Assembly: GCA_963816985.1 (NCBI GenBank)
Contig: CAWFMF010000004.1
Span: 1,302,001 to 1,366,000 of the forward strand
Source: JAIVJM01 sp963816985
Lineage (GTDB): Bacteria; Acidobacteriota; Blastocatellia; Pyrinomonadales; Pyrinomonadaceae
Length of the DNA: 64,000 bases
Reading direction: 5' to 3'
Shown here: positions 48,348 through 57,605 of the stretch, piece by piece
Position numbering within the stretch: the stretch's first letter is position 1
Layout: each line of letters opens with the position of its first letter
Made by a program: the position numbers and the translations under genes
Notes under the pieces: model-generated
Told to the model about the DNA's origin: nothing
Seen by the model: the letters and a program-made list of their open reading frames with translations, nothing else
Databases searched by the model: none

Positions 48348-48442
48348 GTAGGGGCAGGGCTTGTCCCTGCCCGAAACGATTCGATTGCTTCAAGACTGAA
48401 TGGACGCGAAACTCGCGGGCAGGGACAAGCCCTGCCCCTACA
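48348..48442. repeat. Palindromic element, family A copy 3
   Basis: GTAGGGGCAGGGCTTGTCCC on the left and its complement on the right; loop of about 44 bases, longer than in the other copies and unrelated to theirs. It lies upstream of the SMP-30 gene. Confidence 0.92.
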
Positions 48443-48476
48443 GGTTTGCCACGGTGTAGTTCAAGGCCCAGCTCGA

Positions 48477-49823
48477 TTATCTGCCTACGCGGTCGCGCGC
48501 CCAGTCGAGCAGCTCGCGCGCTCGCTCAGGCGCTTCCGACTCGGCGATGACGCGGACGAGCGACTCGGTGTTCGAGACGCGGACGTGAACCCAACCGTCC
48601 GGCCAGGAGACTTTTATCCCGTCGGTCTGGTCGTAAGCGACGCCCTCGCGCTCCAGCTCGTCGTGCATCCGCTGCAAGAGCGAGTGGATGCGGTTCGGCT
48701 CGACCGCGACGTTGTGCTTGAGCATCGTGAAGCGCGGCAGACGCGCGGCCACTTCGGAAATCCGCTCGCCCGCGAGCGCCATGTGCTCAAGGATGAGGCC
48801 GACCGTGGCGGCGCTGTCGTGCGTGAGCTGCACGCGTGGGACGACGACGCCGCCGCTGCCCTCGCCGCCGATGACGGCCCCCGTCTCGGCCATCGCCTCG
48901 GAGACGTAAGCCTGCCCGACGGGCGTGCGGACGACACGGCCTCCGTGGCGTTCGGCTATCGCGTCAACGCTCGCGCTCGTCGAGACGTTCGTCACGACCG
49001 CGCCGCTCGCGCGCGCGAGTTGAATCTCGCAGGCGACGGCGAGCGTCGCTTCCTCCGGCAGTATCTCGCCCTCCTCGTTGACGAGGCCCAGCCGCTCGCC
49101 GTCCGCGTCGTGCGCGAAGCCGATGTCGGCCCGGCCCGCCTTCACGACGGCGCGGAGCTGCGCCATCGTCTGCCGCCTCGGCTCAGGCGCGTGCGGGAAA
49201 GGCACGGACGTGTCGTCGTTCAACGCGAAGACCTCGCAGCCGAGCGACGCGAGCCAGCGCGGCGACAGAAGCGAGCAAGAGCTGTTGCAACAATCAACCG
49301 CGACCTTCAGGCCGCGTGACCTGATGGCCTCGACATCGAAGGCCCCGGCCAGCCGGTCGAGGTGGTGCGCGACGGCGTCCGCGCTCTCGACGCGGCTGTG
49401 GATACGCTCCCATGTCGCTTTGGCGAACTCCGCCTGATGATAGATGTCGAGCAGCTCGTCGGCCTGCGCGGCGTTCAAATAAAGGCCGTCGCCGCGCACG
49501 AACTTGAGCGCGTTCCAGGGCTCAGGGTTGTGGCCCGCCGTAATCGAGATGCCCCCGGCGGCCCCCAACCAACTGGCGGCGAGTTGCAGGCTCGGCGTCG
49601 GGCAGATGCCGAGGTCAACCACTTCGCAACCGCAGGCGAGCAGGCCCGCGAGCACCGACGCGTGAACCATCGGCCCCGACGAGCGCGCGTCGCGGCAGAC
49701 GAGGATGCGCCCGGAGTCGAGGTAAGTGCCGAAGGCTTGCGCGAACCCGACCGCCAGTTCCGGCGTGAAGGTCTCGCCGACGACCCCGCGCACTCCGCTG
49801 ATGCCAATCTTGAGCGAGTTCAT
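48477..49823 (-). CDS. Phosphohexomutase paralogue lacking the catalytic serine
   Basis: 448 residues, alignable end to end with the gene at 43349 (SGVRGVVGETFTPELAVGF, WNALKFVRGDGLYLNA). The active site differs: position 97 is Gly (ITAGHNPEPW) where the phosphoserine should be, the metal loop is DADGER instead of DxDxDR, and the phosphate loop is RVSNTESLVR. The codon is GGC, one base from AGC. Either it is a regulatory or binding pseudoenzyme, or it uses a different mechanism. No frameshift or stop occurs, which argues for selection. Confidence 0.85.
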   Translation of the reverse strand: MNSLKIGISGVRGVVGETFTPELAVGFAQAFGTYLDSGRILVCRDARSSGPMVHASVLAGLLACGCEVVDLGICPTPSLQLAASWLGAAGGISITAGHNPEPWNALKFVRGDGLYLNAAQADELLDIYHQAEFAKATWERIHSRVESADAVAHHLDRLAGAFDVEAIRSRGLKVAVDCCNSSCSLLSPRWLASLGCEVFALNDDTSVPFPHAPEPRRQTMAQLRAVVKAGRADIGFAHDADGERLGLVNEEGEILPEEATLAVACEIQLARASGAVVTNVSTSASVDAIAERHGGRVVRTPVGQAYVSEAMAETGAVIGGEGSGGVVVPRVQLTHDSAATVGLILEHMALAGERISEVAARLPRFTMLKHNVAVEPNRIHSLLQRMHDELEREGVAYDQTDGIKVSWPDGWVHVRVSNTESLVRVIAESEAPERARELLDWARDRVGR

Positions 49824-49857
49824 AAGAAGAAATGCGGAATGATGAAGAGGCAGAAGT

Positions 49858-49952
49858 TTTCAGTAGACAGTTTTCAGTTTTCAGTTCTGGTCTTAACTGA
49901 AAACTGTCTACTGAAAACTGAAAACTCTCTTTCATTCATCATTCATCATTTA
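49858..49952. repeat. Palindromic element, family E (heptamer arms)
   Basis: AGTAGAC AGTTTTC AGTTTTC AGTTCTG against AACTGAA AACTGTC TACTGAA AACTGAA. A second heptamer set on the minus strand (AATGATG AATGATG AATGAAA) contains the stop codon of the GH2 gene (49946-49948). Confidence 0.88.
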
Positions 49953-52531
49953 TTGAAGGCGTCCGCGAGCGAGCGCACTTTCAAGTTACGGCGCAGCCCT
50001 TCGAGCGACGCGGCGCGGCGCGGGCGGAACTCGACGGAGACTTCTCTGCCCGGCAGGAGTTCGAAGAAGTTGTCGCCGAAGTCGCCGTCGAGCGGCGCAG
50101 CGGAGAGATGGACGCCCCGCGCGAGCGAGTTCGCGCGCAGCCGGACGCGGAAGGCGCGGCCCGCCTGTGTGACTTCGGTGTTTATCTCCGGCGCAGGCAT
50201 CCGCAGCTCTTTGAAGGGCGCGAAGAAGAGACGATTGCCGGCGGTCGCCTTGCCCTTCTCCGACAGCTCGCAGTTGAGAAAGACCGTCCGGGGGTCATGC
50301 CCCTTCAGCAGCTCGCTTTTGTCGAGGCTCAGCCGGACAGAGCTTGAGAGTGGTTGTATTTGTACGTCCTCGCGTTTGTCGAAGAGGACGCGGCCAGCGA
50401 AGTCCGAGAGCGTCACGCGAAGCTCGGCGGGCGTGGGCGTCGTGCGGTCGGAGACGACGTGGATTTGGACGCGCCCATCCTCTTCGTGCGGGCTGACGAG
50501 CACGTCGGCGAAGAAGCGGCGGGCGTAATGATGGAGCGCCTTCCAGCGACCGAAGTAGTCCATGCCCGACCACGAGGCGACGGGCCAGCAGTCGTTGACC
50601 TGCCAGTAGAGCGCGCCCATGTTGCGCGGGCGGATGCGCCGGAAGTGCTCCGTGCCGACGCGGATGCCCTCGGCCTGCAAGACCTGACTGACGTAGAGGA
50701 ACGACTCGAAGTCCTTCGGCTCCGCGTACTCGCGCAGCATGTACTCGCGGACGAGCTGGTTGCCGCGCGGGTGTTTCTGGTGCGCGAGCATAACGGGCGA
50801 TTCGATGTCGTGGTCGGCGGGAGTCGTGTATGTTCTGACCGTCTCGATGAGCGGGAAAGACTGGAAGCCGTACTCGCTCATGAAGCGCGGGAACTGCTTC
50901 TCGTAAAACTCGAACGGCTTCGAGGCGTGCCAGACCTCCCAGTAATGCACGTCGCCTATCTTCTGCGAGTCGGCGTCGTCCTCAAGATTTGAACTCGGAG
51001 AACTCGGCCAGTACGGGCGCGAAGGGTCGTGCTCGGCGACCACGCGGGGCAGCACGTCGTGGAAGATTTTCAGGTAGTCGTCCCAGAGCTTCGACGGCAG
51101 GTTCTGCTTCCAGCCCCAGTGATGCCAAGCCGTTTCGACCTCGTTGTTGCCGCACCAGAGGACGACGCTCGGATGGTCTCTCAGACGCCTGACGTTATCA
51201 ACCGCCTCGGCACGGACGCTCTCTAAAAACTCTTTATCGCCGGGGTACATGCTGCACGCGAACATGAAGTCCTGCCAGACCATGAGGCCCAGCTCGTCGC
51301 ACAGCTCGTAGAAGTCGTCCTGCTCGTAGATGCCGCCGCCCCAGACGCGCACCATGTTCATGTTCGCGTCGCGGACGGATTCGAGCAGGTGACGGTATCT
51401 CTCCTTCGTCACCCGCGTGGGAAAGATGTCGGCGGGAATCCAGTTGCCGCCCTTGGCGAAGACCGGCACGCCGTTGACGACGAACTCGAAGCTCTTCCCC
51501 CACTTGTCGGCTTGCTGCCGCAGCTCAAGAGTGCGTAGGCCCGTCCTCGTCGCGGCCTCGTCAACCGTTCGCGCCCCTGCCAGAGCGCGAGCGCGGAAGC
51601 GGTAAAGGTTCTGCGGCCCCAACCCCGCAGGCCACCACAGGCGCGGGTTGCTGATGCGAAAGTCGAGCGCCACGCGGTTCACGCCCGGTCGAAGCCGCAC
51701 GGCCCGCTCGGCCAGTCGCCCGACGCCCGAAGGGTCATCCACGACGACCGTCACGTCCGTGTCGGCGTCCGAGACGAGTTCCACCACCGCGCTCAGCTCG
51801 GCGGCGTCGCGTCTCAGTTCTTTCTGCGCGACGTGGAAGTCCTCGATGCGCGCGCCGTCCCATGCTTCGAGCCTGACCGGCCTCCAGACGCCGCTCGTCA
51901 CGAAGCGCGGCCCCCAGTCCCATCCGTACTGGTACGGAGCCTTGCGCGTGTAGGGGCTCGTCTTCTCCCCCTGATCGTTGGACGCCGGGAGTTCGTAGCC
52001 GACCGCCTTCATCCTCGGCAGAACTTCGTTGATGGGCGAGCGGAAGACTACGCGGAGCGTGTTGTCACCGGCCTTGAGCGCGCGTTTCGCGTCCACGCGC
52101 CACACGCGAAACATGTTGTCGGCGTCGAGCAAGGGGACGCCGTTGAGCGTGACCGACGCGTATGTGTCGAGACCCTCGAAGACCAGCTCGACGTTCCGCC
52201 GTGCGAGCGCGTCCGCGCCGACGCGGAAGGTCGTCTCGTACTCCCAGTCGGTCTTGCCGATCCATTGCAGCTTCTTCTCGTTGTCCCGGTAGAAGGGGTC
52301 TTCGATGAGGCCGTTCTTGAGCAAGTCCGTGTGGACGCACCCCGGCACCGCCGCCGCGCGCCACGCGCCCTTGCCGACCTCGCGGAACTTCCACCCGGCG
52401 TGCAGCGGGATGACGGTTCGGCTTGGCCGCCGACTACTCGCCGCCGGGCCTTGCGCGCTGGCGGCGCAGGCCGCGAGGATAATCATGCAGAGTGCTTTTG
52501 AGAAGGGGATGCGCATCACTCGGTGTGGCAT
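49946..52531 (-). CDS. Beta-mannosidase-like glycoside hydrolase family 2
   Basis: 861 residues with a signal peptide (PFSKALCMIILAACAASAQ); an internal ATG at 52516 may be the true start. Jelly-roll N-domain (TVIPLHAGWKFREVGKGAWR, VPGCVHTDLLKNGLI), an immunoglobulin-like domain, and the TIM barrel with the acid/base Glu in VVLWCGNNEVETAW and nucleophile Glu in RFMSEYGFQSFPL. The QYGWDWGPRFVTSGVWRPV block is typical of beta-mannosidases. Exo-cleavage of beta-mannosyl ends in the periplasm, perhaps of mannan or N-glycan core. Confidence 0.92.
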   Translation of the reverse strand: MPHRVMRIPFSKALCMIILAACAASAQGPAASSRRPSRTVIPLHAGWKFREVGKGAWRAAAVPGCVHTDLLKNGLIEDPFYRDNEKKLQWIGKTDWEYETTFRVGADALARRNVELVFEGLDTYASVTLNGVPLLDADNMFRVWRVDAKRALKAGDNTLRVVFRSPINEVLPRMKAVGYELPASNDQGEKTSPYTRKAPYQYGWDWGPRFVTSGVWRPVRLEAWDGARIEDFHVAQKELRRDAAELSAVVELVSDADTDVTVVVDDPSGVGRLAERAVRLRPGVNRVALDFRISNPRLWWPAGLGPQNLYRFRARALAGARTVDEAATRTGLRTLELRQQADKWGKSFEFVVNGVPVFAKGGNWIPADIFPTRVTKERYRHLLESVRDANMNMVRVWGGGIYEQDDFYELCDELGLMVWQDFMFACSMYPGDKEFLESVRAEAVDNVRRLRDHPSVVLWCGNNEVETAWHHWGWKQNLPSKLWDDYLKIFHDVLPRVVAEHDPSRPYWPSSPSSNLEDDADSQKIGDVHYWEVWHASKPFEFYEKQFPRFMSEYGFQSFPLIETVRTYTTPADHDIESPVMLAHQKHPRGNQLVREYMLREYAEPKDFESFLYVSQVLQAEGIRVGTEHFRRIRPRNMGALYWQVNDCWPVASWSGMDYFGRWKALHHYARRFFADVLVSPHEEDGRVQIHVVSDRTTPTPAELRVTLSDFAGRVLFDKREDVQIQPLSSSVRLSLDKSELLKGHDPRTVFLNCELSEKGKATAGNRLFFAPFKELRMPAPEINTEVTQAGRAFRVRLRANSLARGVHLSAAPLDGDFGDNFFELLPGREVSVEFRPRRAASLEGLRRNLKVRSLADAFNK

Positions 52532-52668
52532 ACTTTTACCGTCATTAATTCTGTAACTTCAAGTATGACACCGTAACTTACGCCGTGCGGGCCGTCCTTT
52601 CGGCGACACTCTCCGCGCTTTTCCGACGCGGCACGAAATCAATCCACCTGACTACTTTCGAGAATCAC

Positions 52669-54811
52669 ATGAACGCGAGAAAATACATTCCCGTCATCCT
52701 CCTCTTACTCTGCGCCGTGAACGCGGCGTCCCAGCCGACCGAAGCCCGGCAGACGCCCACGGCCCGGCAGCATAACCTGATGCCCGTGCCCGCCTCGGTG
52801 CGGTTCGGCGCGGGGCGCTTGGCCGTAGATAAATCGTTCACCGTCGCCGCGAAGGGTCACGTAGACGAACGCCTGCGCGCCGCGATAGACCGCGCCGTCC
52901 GCCGTCTCGAAGGACGGACGGTGATTGAAATGGCGCGCGGACTCGCGCCGGACGCGGGCGTGGCAACCCTCGTCGTCCAATGTCAAGGGGCCGGGTCGCG
53001 CCGTTCCCTCGGTCGAGGAGGACGAATCCTACTCGCTCGAAGTGAACGACCGGCAGGCCACGCTCAATGCGCCCACGGTCGTCGGCGCGTTGCGCGGGCT
53101 TGAGACCTTCTTACAGTTGCTCGAAGGCGACCGCGCGGGACACTTCATCCCGTCGGTTCAGATTCAGGACAAGCCGCGCTTCCCCTGGCGCGGCCTTCTG
53201 ATTGACGTGGCCCGCCACTGGCAGCCCGTCGAGGTCGTCAAACGCAACCTCGACGCGATGGCCGCCGTCAAGCTCAACGTTCTGCACTGGCACCTCACGG
53301 AAGATCAGGGCATCCGCGTCGAGAGCAAAAAATTTCCGAAGCTGCACCAGCTCGGCTCGGACGGCAACTTCTACACGCAGGAGCAAATCCGCGACGTCAT
53401 CGCCTACGCGCGCGAGCGCGGCATCCGCGTCATGCCGGAGTTCGACCTTCCGGGCCACGCGACCGCTTGGCTGGTCGGCCACCCGGAACTGGGGAGCGCG
53501 CCCGGCCCCTACACGATTGAACGGCGGCCCGGCATCTTCGAGCCCGCCTTAGACCCGACGCGCGAAGAGGTCTACAAGTTACTCGACGGCTTCATGGGCG
53601 AGATGGCCGCGCTCTTCCCCGACGCCTACCTCCACATCGGCGGCGACGAAAACGAGGGCAAGCAGTGGGACAGGAACACACGGATTCAAGCCTTCATGAA
53701 GGAGAAAGGCATCAAGGACAACCACGCGCTTCAGACCTACTTCAACCAACGGATGCTCGCCATCCTCAAGAAGCACGGCAAGCGCATGATGGGCTGGGAC
53801 GAAATCTTTCAGCCGGACTTGCCGAAGGATGTCGTCATCCACTCGTGGCGCGGGCAGTCGGCTCTCGCCGAGGCCGCACGCCGTGGTTACGAAGGGGTGC
53901 TCTCGAACGGCTACTACATTGACCTCATCTTCCCGACCTCGCAGCACTATCTGAACGACCCGCTCCCGGCGGGCCACACGCTTACTGCGGCGGAGGCCGC
54001 GCGCGTCCTCGGCGGCGAGGCGACGATGTGGAGCGAGTGGGTGACGCCCGAAACGATTGACTCGCGCATCTGGCCGCGCACCGCCGCCATCGCCGAGCGA
54101 CTCTGGTCGCCGCGAGAAGTCACGGATGTCGAAGACATGTACCGCCGCCTCGCGATCACGAGCGTCCGGCTCGAAGAGTTGGGCCTCATGCACGAGCGCA
54201 ATCAGGAGATGCTGCTCCGCCGCCTCGCGCAAGGGCGGGAGACGGGGCCGCTTGAGACGCTCGTCTCAGTCATCGAGCCGGTCAAAGAATACAGGCGCTA
54301 TCAGCAGCGCCCGCAGACCATGCTCTCGCCGCTCACCGGACTCGTGGACGCGGCACGGCCCGACAGCGAAGCTGGCCGCCGCTTCAACGCGCTGGTTGAC
54401 GGGCTGCTCTCGGACGCGCCGCGCTTCGACGCGCGCTCGCGCCAACTCCGGCACGTCCTCGCCGTCTGGCGCGACGCCGGCCCCGAACTCGAAGCGATGA
54501 TTGACGCCTCGCCCGCGCTCCACGAAGCGAGGCCGCTCGCCAGAGACTTGTCCGCGTTAGGCTCTGCGGGCCTCGAAGCCCTCTCTTACCTCTCGCGCGG
54601 CGTCGCCCCTTCCGCCGAATGGCGCGACGCGCGTCTCGCCGCGATTGAAGAGACCGCCAAGCCGAAGGCCGCGCTCGAACTCGTCGTCGTCGCGGGCGTC
54701 AAGCGGCTCGTCGTCGCCGCTTCGGAGCTTCCGCGCTTGAGTCAGATGACGCCCGCCGAATGGAAGACGCACGTCAGGACGCTGGCCGAGCCGCCCGCGA
54801 AGCAGCCTTGA
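52669..54811 (+). CDS. GH20 beta-N-acetylhexosaminidase, one frameshift
   Basis: The ATG at 52669 precedes a signal peptide (YIPVILLLLCAVNAASQ). GH20 N-terminal domain, then the catalytic barrel: WRGLLIDVARHWQPVEVVKR, LHWHLTEDQGIRVESKKFP, and the catalytic Asp-Glu pair in LHIGGDENEGKQWDRN; MGWDEIF and EATMWSEWVTPETI follow. The frame breaks at the GGGG run 52987-52990; removing one G restores VVQCQGPGRAVPSVEEDE. About 713 residues if intact. It removes terminal GlcNAc or GalNAc, from chitin, peptidoglycan or glycoprotein glycans. Confidence 0.9.
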
Positions 54812-54882
54812 GCTTGCCGACCGCCGCTCAACGGACGACGAGTTGACCTGCGAACCGCTCAAGCCTGCCGGAGGTAAAACGC

Positions 54883-55737
54883 ATGCGACTGCTCTTAACC
54901 CTCTTCCTGCTCGCCTTCCCGGTTGCCGCGCAGGAGTTGCCTTCGCGTTGGGACGAGCTGACGGCGAGCGACTGGCCGAAGGCGCAGGAGCGCGCCGCCT
55001 ACACCTGCATCCTCCCCATCGGCATCCTCGAAAAGCACGGCCCGCACGTCCCGCTCGGCTCTGACTTAATCATGGCGCGCGAGTGGTCGGCGCGGGCGGC
55101 GAAACAGGAGTACGCCGTCGTCTTCCCCGACTTCTTCTACGGGCAGATTTACGAGGCGAAGCACCAGCCGGGCACGTTCGCCCTGCCGTCGCGCCTCGTG
55201 TGGGAAATGCTCGACGCCACCGTGGAGGAGATCGGGCGCAACGGCTTCAAGAAGATCGTCATCGTCAACGGCCACGGCGGCAACCCGCAACTGCTGCGCT
55301 ACTTCGTCCAGTCGCAGCTCGAACGCCGCCGCGATTACGTCGTCTACTTCTTCGACCCCGCCTACGACGCGAAGGCCGAGGAGGAAAAGTTCAAGCCGCT
55401 CCGCAAGACCGACCCGTCCACGGACATGCACGCGGGCGAGACCGAGACTTCGGTGCTGCTCTACCTGCGCCCCGACCTCGTGCAGATGGCGCGGGCTGCC
55501 GACGAGTCCGGCGCGGACGAGAACCGCCTCGCGCTGCCCGACCTCTACACCGCCATCTGGTGGTACGCGCGCTTCCCCAACCACTACGCGGGCGAAGGCG
55601 CGAAGGGCTCGCGCGAACTCGGACAGGCGCTCACCGAGCACCGCGTCGCCACGCTGGTCAAAGCATTGCGCGTGGTCAAATCAGACGACAAGACGTTGAA
55701 GATTCAGAGCGAGTTCTTCGACCGCATCAAGAAGTGA
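54883..55737 (+). CDS. Creatininase-family metal amidohydrolase, exported
   Basis: 284 residues with a signal peptide (LLLTLFLLAFPVAAQ). Creatininase motifs: ILPIGILEKHGPHVPLGSD (Glu and His metal ligands), IVNGHGGNPQ, and STDMHAGETETSVLL. The family includes creatinine amidase and riboflavin/F420 pathway amidases; an exported member probably cleaves a cyclic or simple amide in the periplasm. The substrate is unknown. Follows GH20 on the same strand after 71 bases. Confidence 0.87.
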   Translation: MRLLLTLFLLAFPVAAQELPSRWDELTASDWPKAQERAAYTCILPIGILEKHGPHVPLGSDLIMAREWSARAAKQEYAVVFPDFFYGQIYEAKHQPGTFALPSRLVWEMLDATVEEIGRNGFKKIVIVNGHGGNPQLLRYFVQSQLERRRDYVVYFFDPAYDAKAEEEKFKPLRKTDPSTDMHAGETETSVLLYLRPDLVQMARAADESGADENRLALPDLYTAIWWYARFPNHYAGEGAKGSRELGQALTEHRVATLVKALRVVKSDDKTLKIQSEFFDRIKK

Positions 55738-55753
55738 AGCCGTCGGCGACGAC

Positions 55754-57571
55754 TTAATCTTTACGCCGCGCCCGGTAGCCGACCGAGGCTGTCACGCCTT
55801 TGCCCTGCGTGATGGTCACAATCTGATTGGGCGCGACGCCCGCGACCGTTTCCGTCTCGCTATTGCTCCAACGCACCTCGACGCGCTCAATCTTCTCGCC
55901 TTGACCGAGTCCGAAGTGCAAACGCAGGTCGTTCTGCGAGAGGTAGCTCGCGCCCGCCTGCACCTCTTGCAGATAGGAACGCTTCGACGTGCGGAGCACG
56001 ACGCGCGCGCCGACCGCCGCGGGGTTGCCCTTCGTCTGCACGAGCTTCAGCGTGACGCTCTGGTTCTGGTTGACGGTCGTGTTGAGCAACACGCTCGGCG
56101 GCTCTCCGAGGTTAATCACTACCGCATCCACCAGCCCGTCGTCATCTATGTCGCCGAAGGCCACGCCCCGGCGCGAGCGCAGGGGGAGGTCGCGCAAGCC
56201 CGCGCCTTGCGACACCTCCTCGAACGCGCCCGTGCCGAGGTTGCGGAAGAGGAGGAAGTGCTGGCGGTAGCCGGTCGGGTATTTCCCCTGCGCCAGCTCA
56301 ATCTGCGGGTAGACGTGCCCGTTGGCGATGAGGAGGTCTGAGAAGCCGTCGTTGTCGAAGTCCACGAAGGCCGTGCCCCACCCGACGTAAGGGAGGCTCG
56401 GCTGGCCTATCTTCGAAGGGAGCGTCACGTCAACGAAACCTGCGGGGCCGAGGTTGCGGTAGAGCGCGTTCGGCTCGTTCTCGAAGTTGGTGACGAAGAG
56501 GTCGAGCCTGCCGTCCGCGTCGAAGTCGCCCCACGTCACGCCCATCGAGCCCTGCTCCGTTCCCGTCTCGCCGTAGGCGACGCCCGCGACCGCGCCCGTC
56601 TCCTTGAACGTCCCGTCACGCATGTTCCGGTAGAGGTAGTTATAGGTCGCGTCGTTGGCGACGAAGAGGTCGGGCCAGCCGTCGTCGTCGTAGTCGCCCC
56701 AGATGCCCGCCATGCCGTAATGCTTCCGCTCGTCGGAGACTCCGCTCTTGCGCGACACCTCCTCGAACGTGCCGTCGCCACGGTTGCGGTAGAGTTGGTC
56801 GGTCTCGCCCGGCAAGCCGCGCGGGCCGCACTGGACGCGGATGCCCCGGTAGGCGCAGGTCGTGGCGGAGCTGCCGAATTCGGGGAGACGGTCGAGGTCA
56901 ACCGCGACGTAGCGCGCGACGAAAACGTCGAGGTCGCCGTCGCGGTCGTAGTCGGCCCACGCCGCGCCCGTCGAGAACCCGCCGCCGCGCAATCCCACCT
57001 TCTCCGTCACGTCCTGAAACTTGCACGGCCCCGTGCCTCGATAAAGGACGTTGCCCCCGTAGCCGGTGACGAAGAGGTCAACCGTGCCGTCGTCGTCATA
57101 ATCAACGGCGGTGACGCCCATGCCCCAGCCCTTGCGCGCGAGGCCCGCCGCGCTCGTCACGTTCTCGAACTTCAGCCCCGCGAGTGTCGTCCCTTGCGCC
57201 TCGGTCGCCCTCTGGCGGTAGAGCGTGACGAAGGGGTCGCCGCCCGTCTTGAAGCGCTCGACCGAAGAGCCGTTGACCGTCGCCACGTCTAAGCGTCCGT
57301 CGCCGTCGCAGTCGAAGAGGGCCGCGCCGCCGCTCATGGATTCGATGATGTATCGCTTCTCCGGCGTCGAGACGTGCGGCACGTCTATGCCGCTTGAGGC
57401 CGTCACGTCGGCGAACGAGATGGCGGGAATCCTGGCGGCGGCGGAAGAGGGGAAGAAGAAATTAACAAGGATGGACAGGATAAAGACAAAGGCAGAAGTC
57501 AGAACGATGAACGATGAACTGAAAGGCAAAAAGTTTTCTCTTCCATTCTGCGTTCTGCGTTCTGCGTTCAT
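55754..57571 (-). CDS. CRTAC1/UnbV-type VCBS-repeat protein, leader encoded by a repeat
   Basis: 605 residues. FG-GAP/VCBS repeats of the form WADYDRDGDLDVFVARYVAV and WGDYDDDGWPDLFVANDATY; the ASPIC/UnbV domain at the C-terminus (GNPAAVGARVVLRTSKRSYL, SYLSQNDLRLHFGLGQGEKI). Calcium-binding Asp-rich loops suggest an extracellular beta-propeller. The first 37 or so residues, including the hydrophobic leader FIVLTSAFVFILSILVNFF, are encoded by palindromic element C3. Paralogue of the next gene, convergent with creatininase. Confidence 0.9.
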   Translation of the reverse strand: MNAERRTQNGRENFLPFSSSFIVLTSAFVFILSILVNFFFPSSAAARIPAISFADVTASSGIDVPHVSTPEKRYIIESMSGGAALFDCDGDGRLDVATVNGSSVERFKTGGDPFVTLYRQRATEAQGTTLAGLKFENVTSAAGLARKGWGMGVTAVDYDDDGTVDLFVTGYGGNVLYRGTGPCKFQDVTEKVGLRGGGFSTGAAWADYDRDGDLDVFVARYVAVDLDRLPEFGSSATTCAYRGIRVQCGPRGLPGETDQLYRNRGDGTFEEVSRKSGVSDERKHYGMAGIWGDYDDDGWPDLFVANDATYNYLYRNMRDGTFKETGAVAGVAYGETGTEQGSMGVTWGDFDADGRLDLFVTNFENEPNALYRNLGPAGFVDVTLPSKIGQPSLPYVGWGTAFVDFDNDGFSDLLIANGHVYPQIELAQGKYPTGYRQHFLLFRNLGTGAFEEVSQGAGLRDLPLRSRRGVAFGDIDDDGLVDAVVINLGEPPSVLLNTTVNQNQSVTLKLVQTKGNPAAVGARVVLRTSKRSYLQEVQAGASYLSQNDLRLHFGLGQGEKIERVEVRWSNSETETVAGVAPNQIVTITQGKGVTASVGYRARRKD

Positions 57572-57605
57572 CGTTTCTTCTTTATCCTGTCCATCCTTGT
57601 TAATT
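57461..57605. repeat. Palindromic element, family C copy 3, extended
   Basis: Outer arms ATTAACAAGGATGGACAGGA and TCCTGTCCATCCTTGTTAAT, inner TTCTGCG TTCTGCG TTCTGCG TTCATCG 7-base units and AGTCAGA ACGATGA ACGATGA ACTGAAA. It contains the start and leader of the gene at 55754 and the stop codon (57600-57602) of the gene at 57600. Confidence 0.9.
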
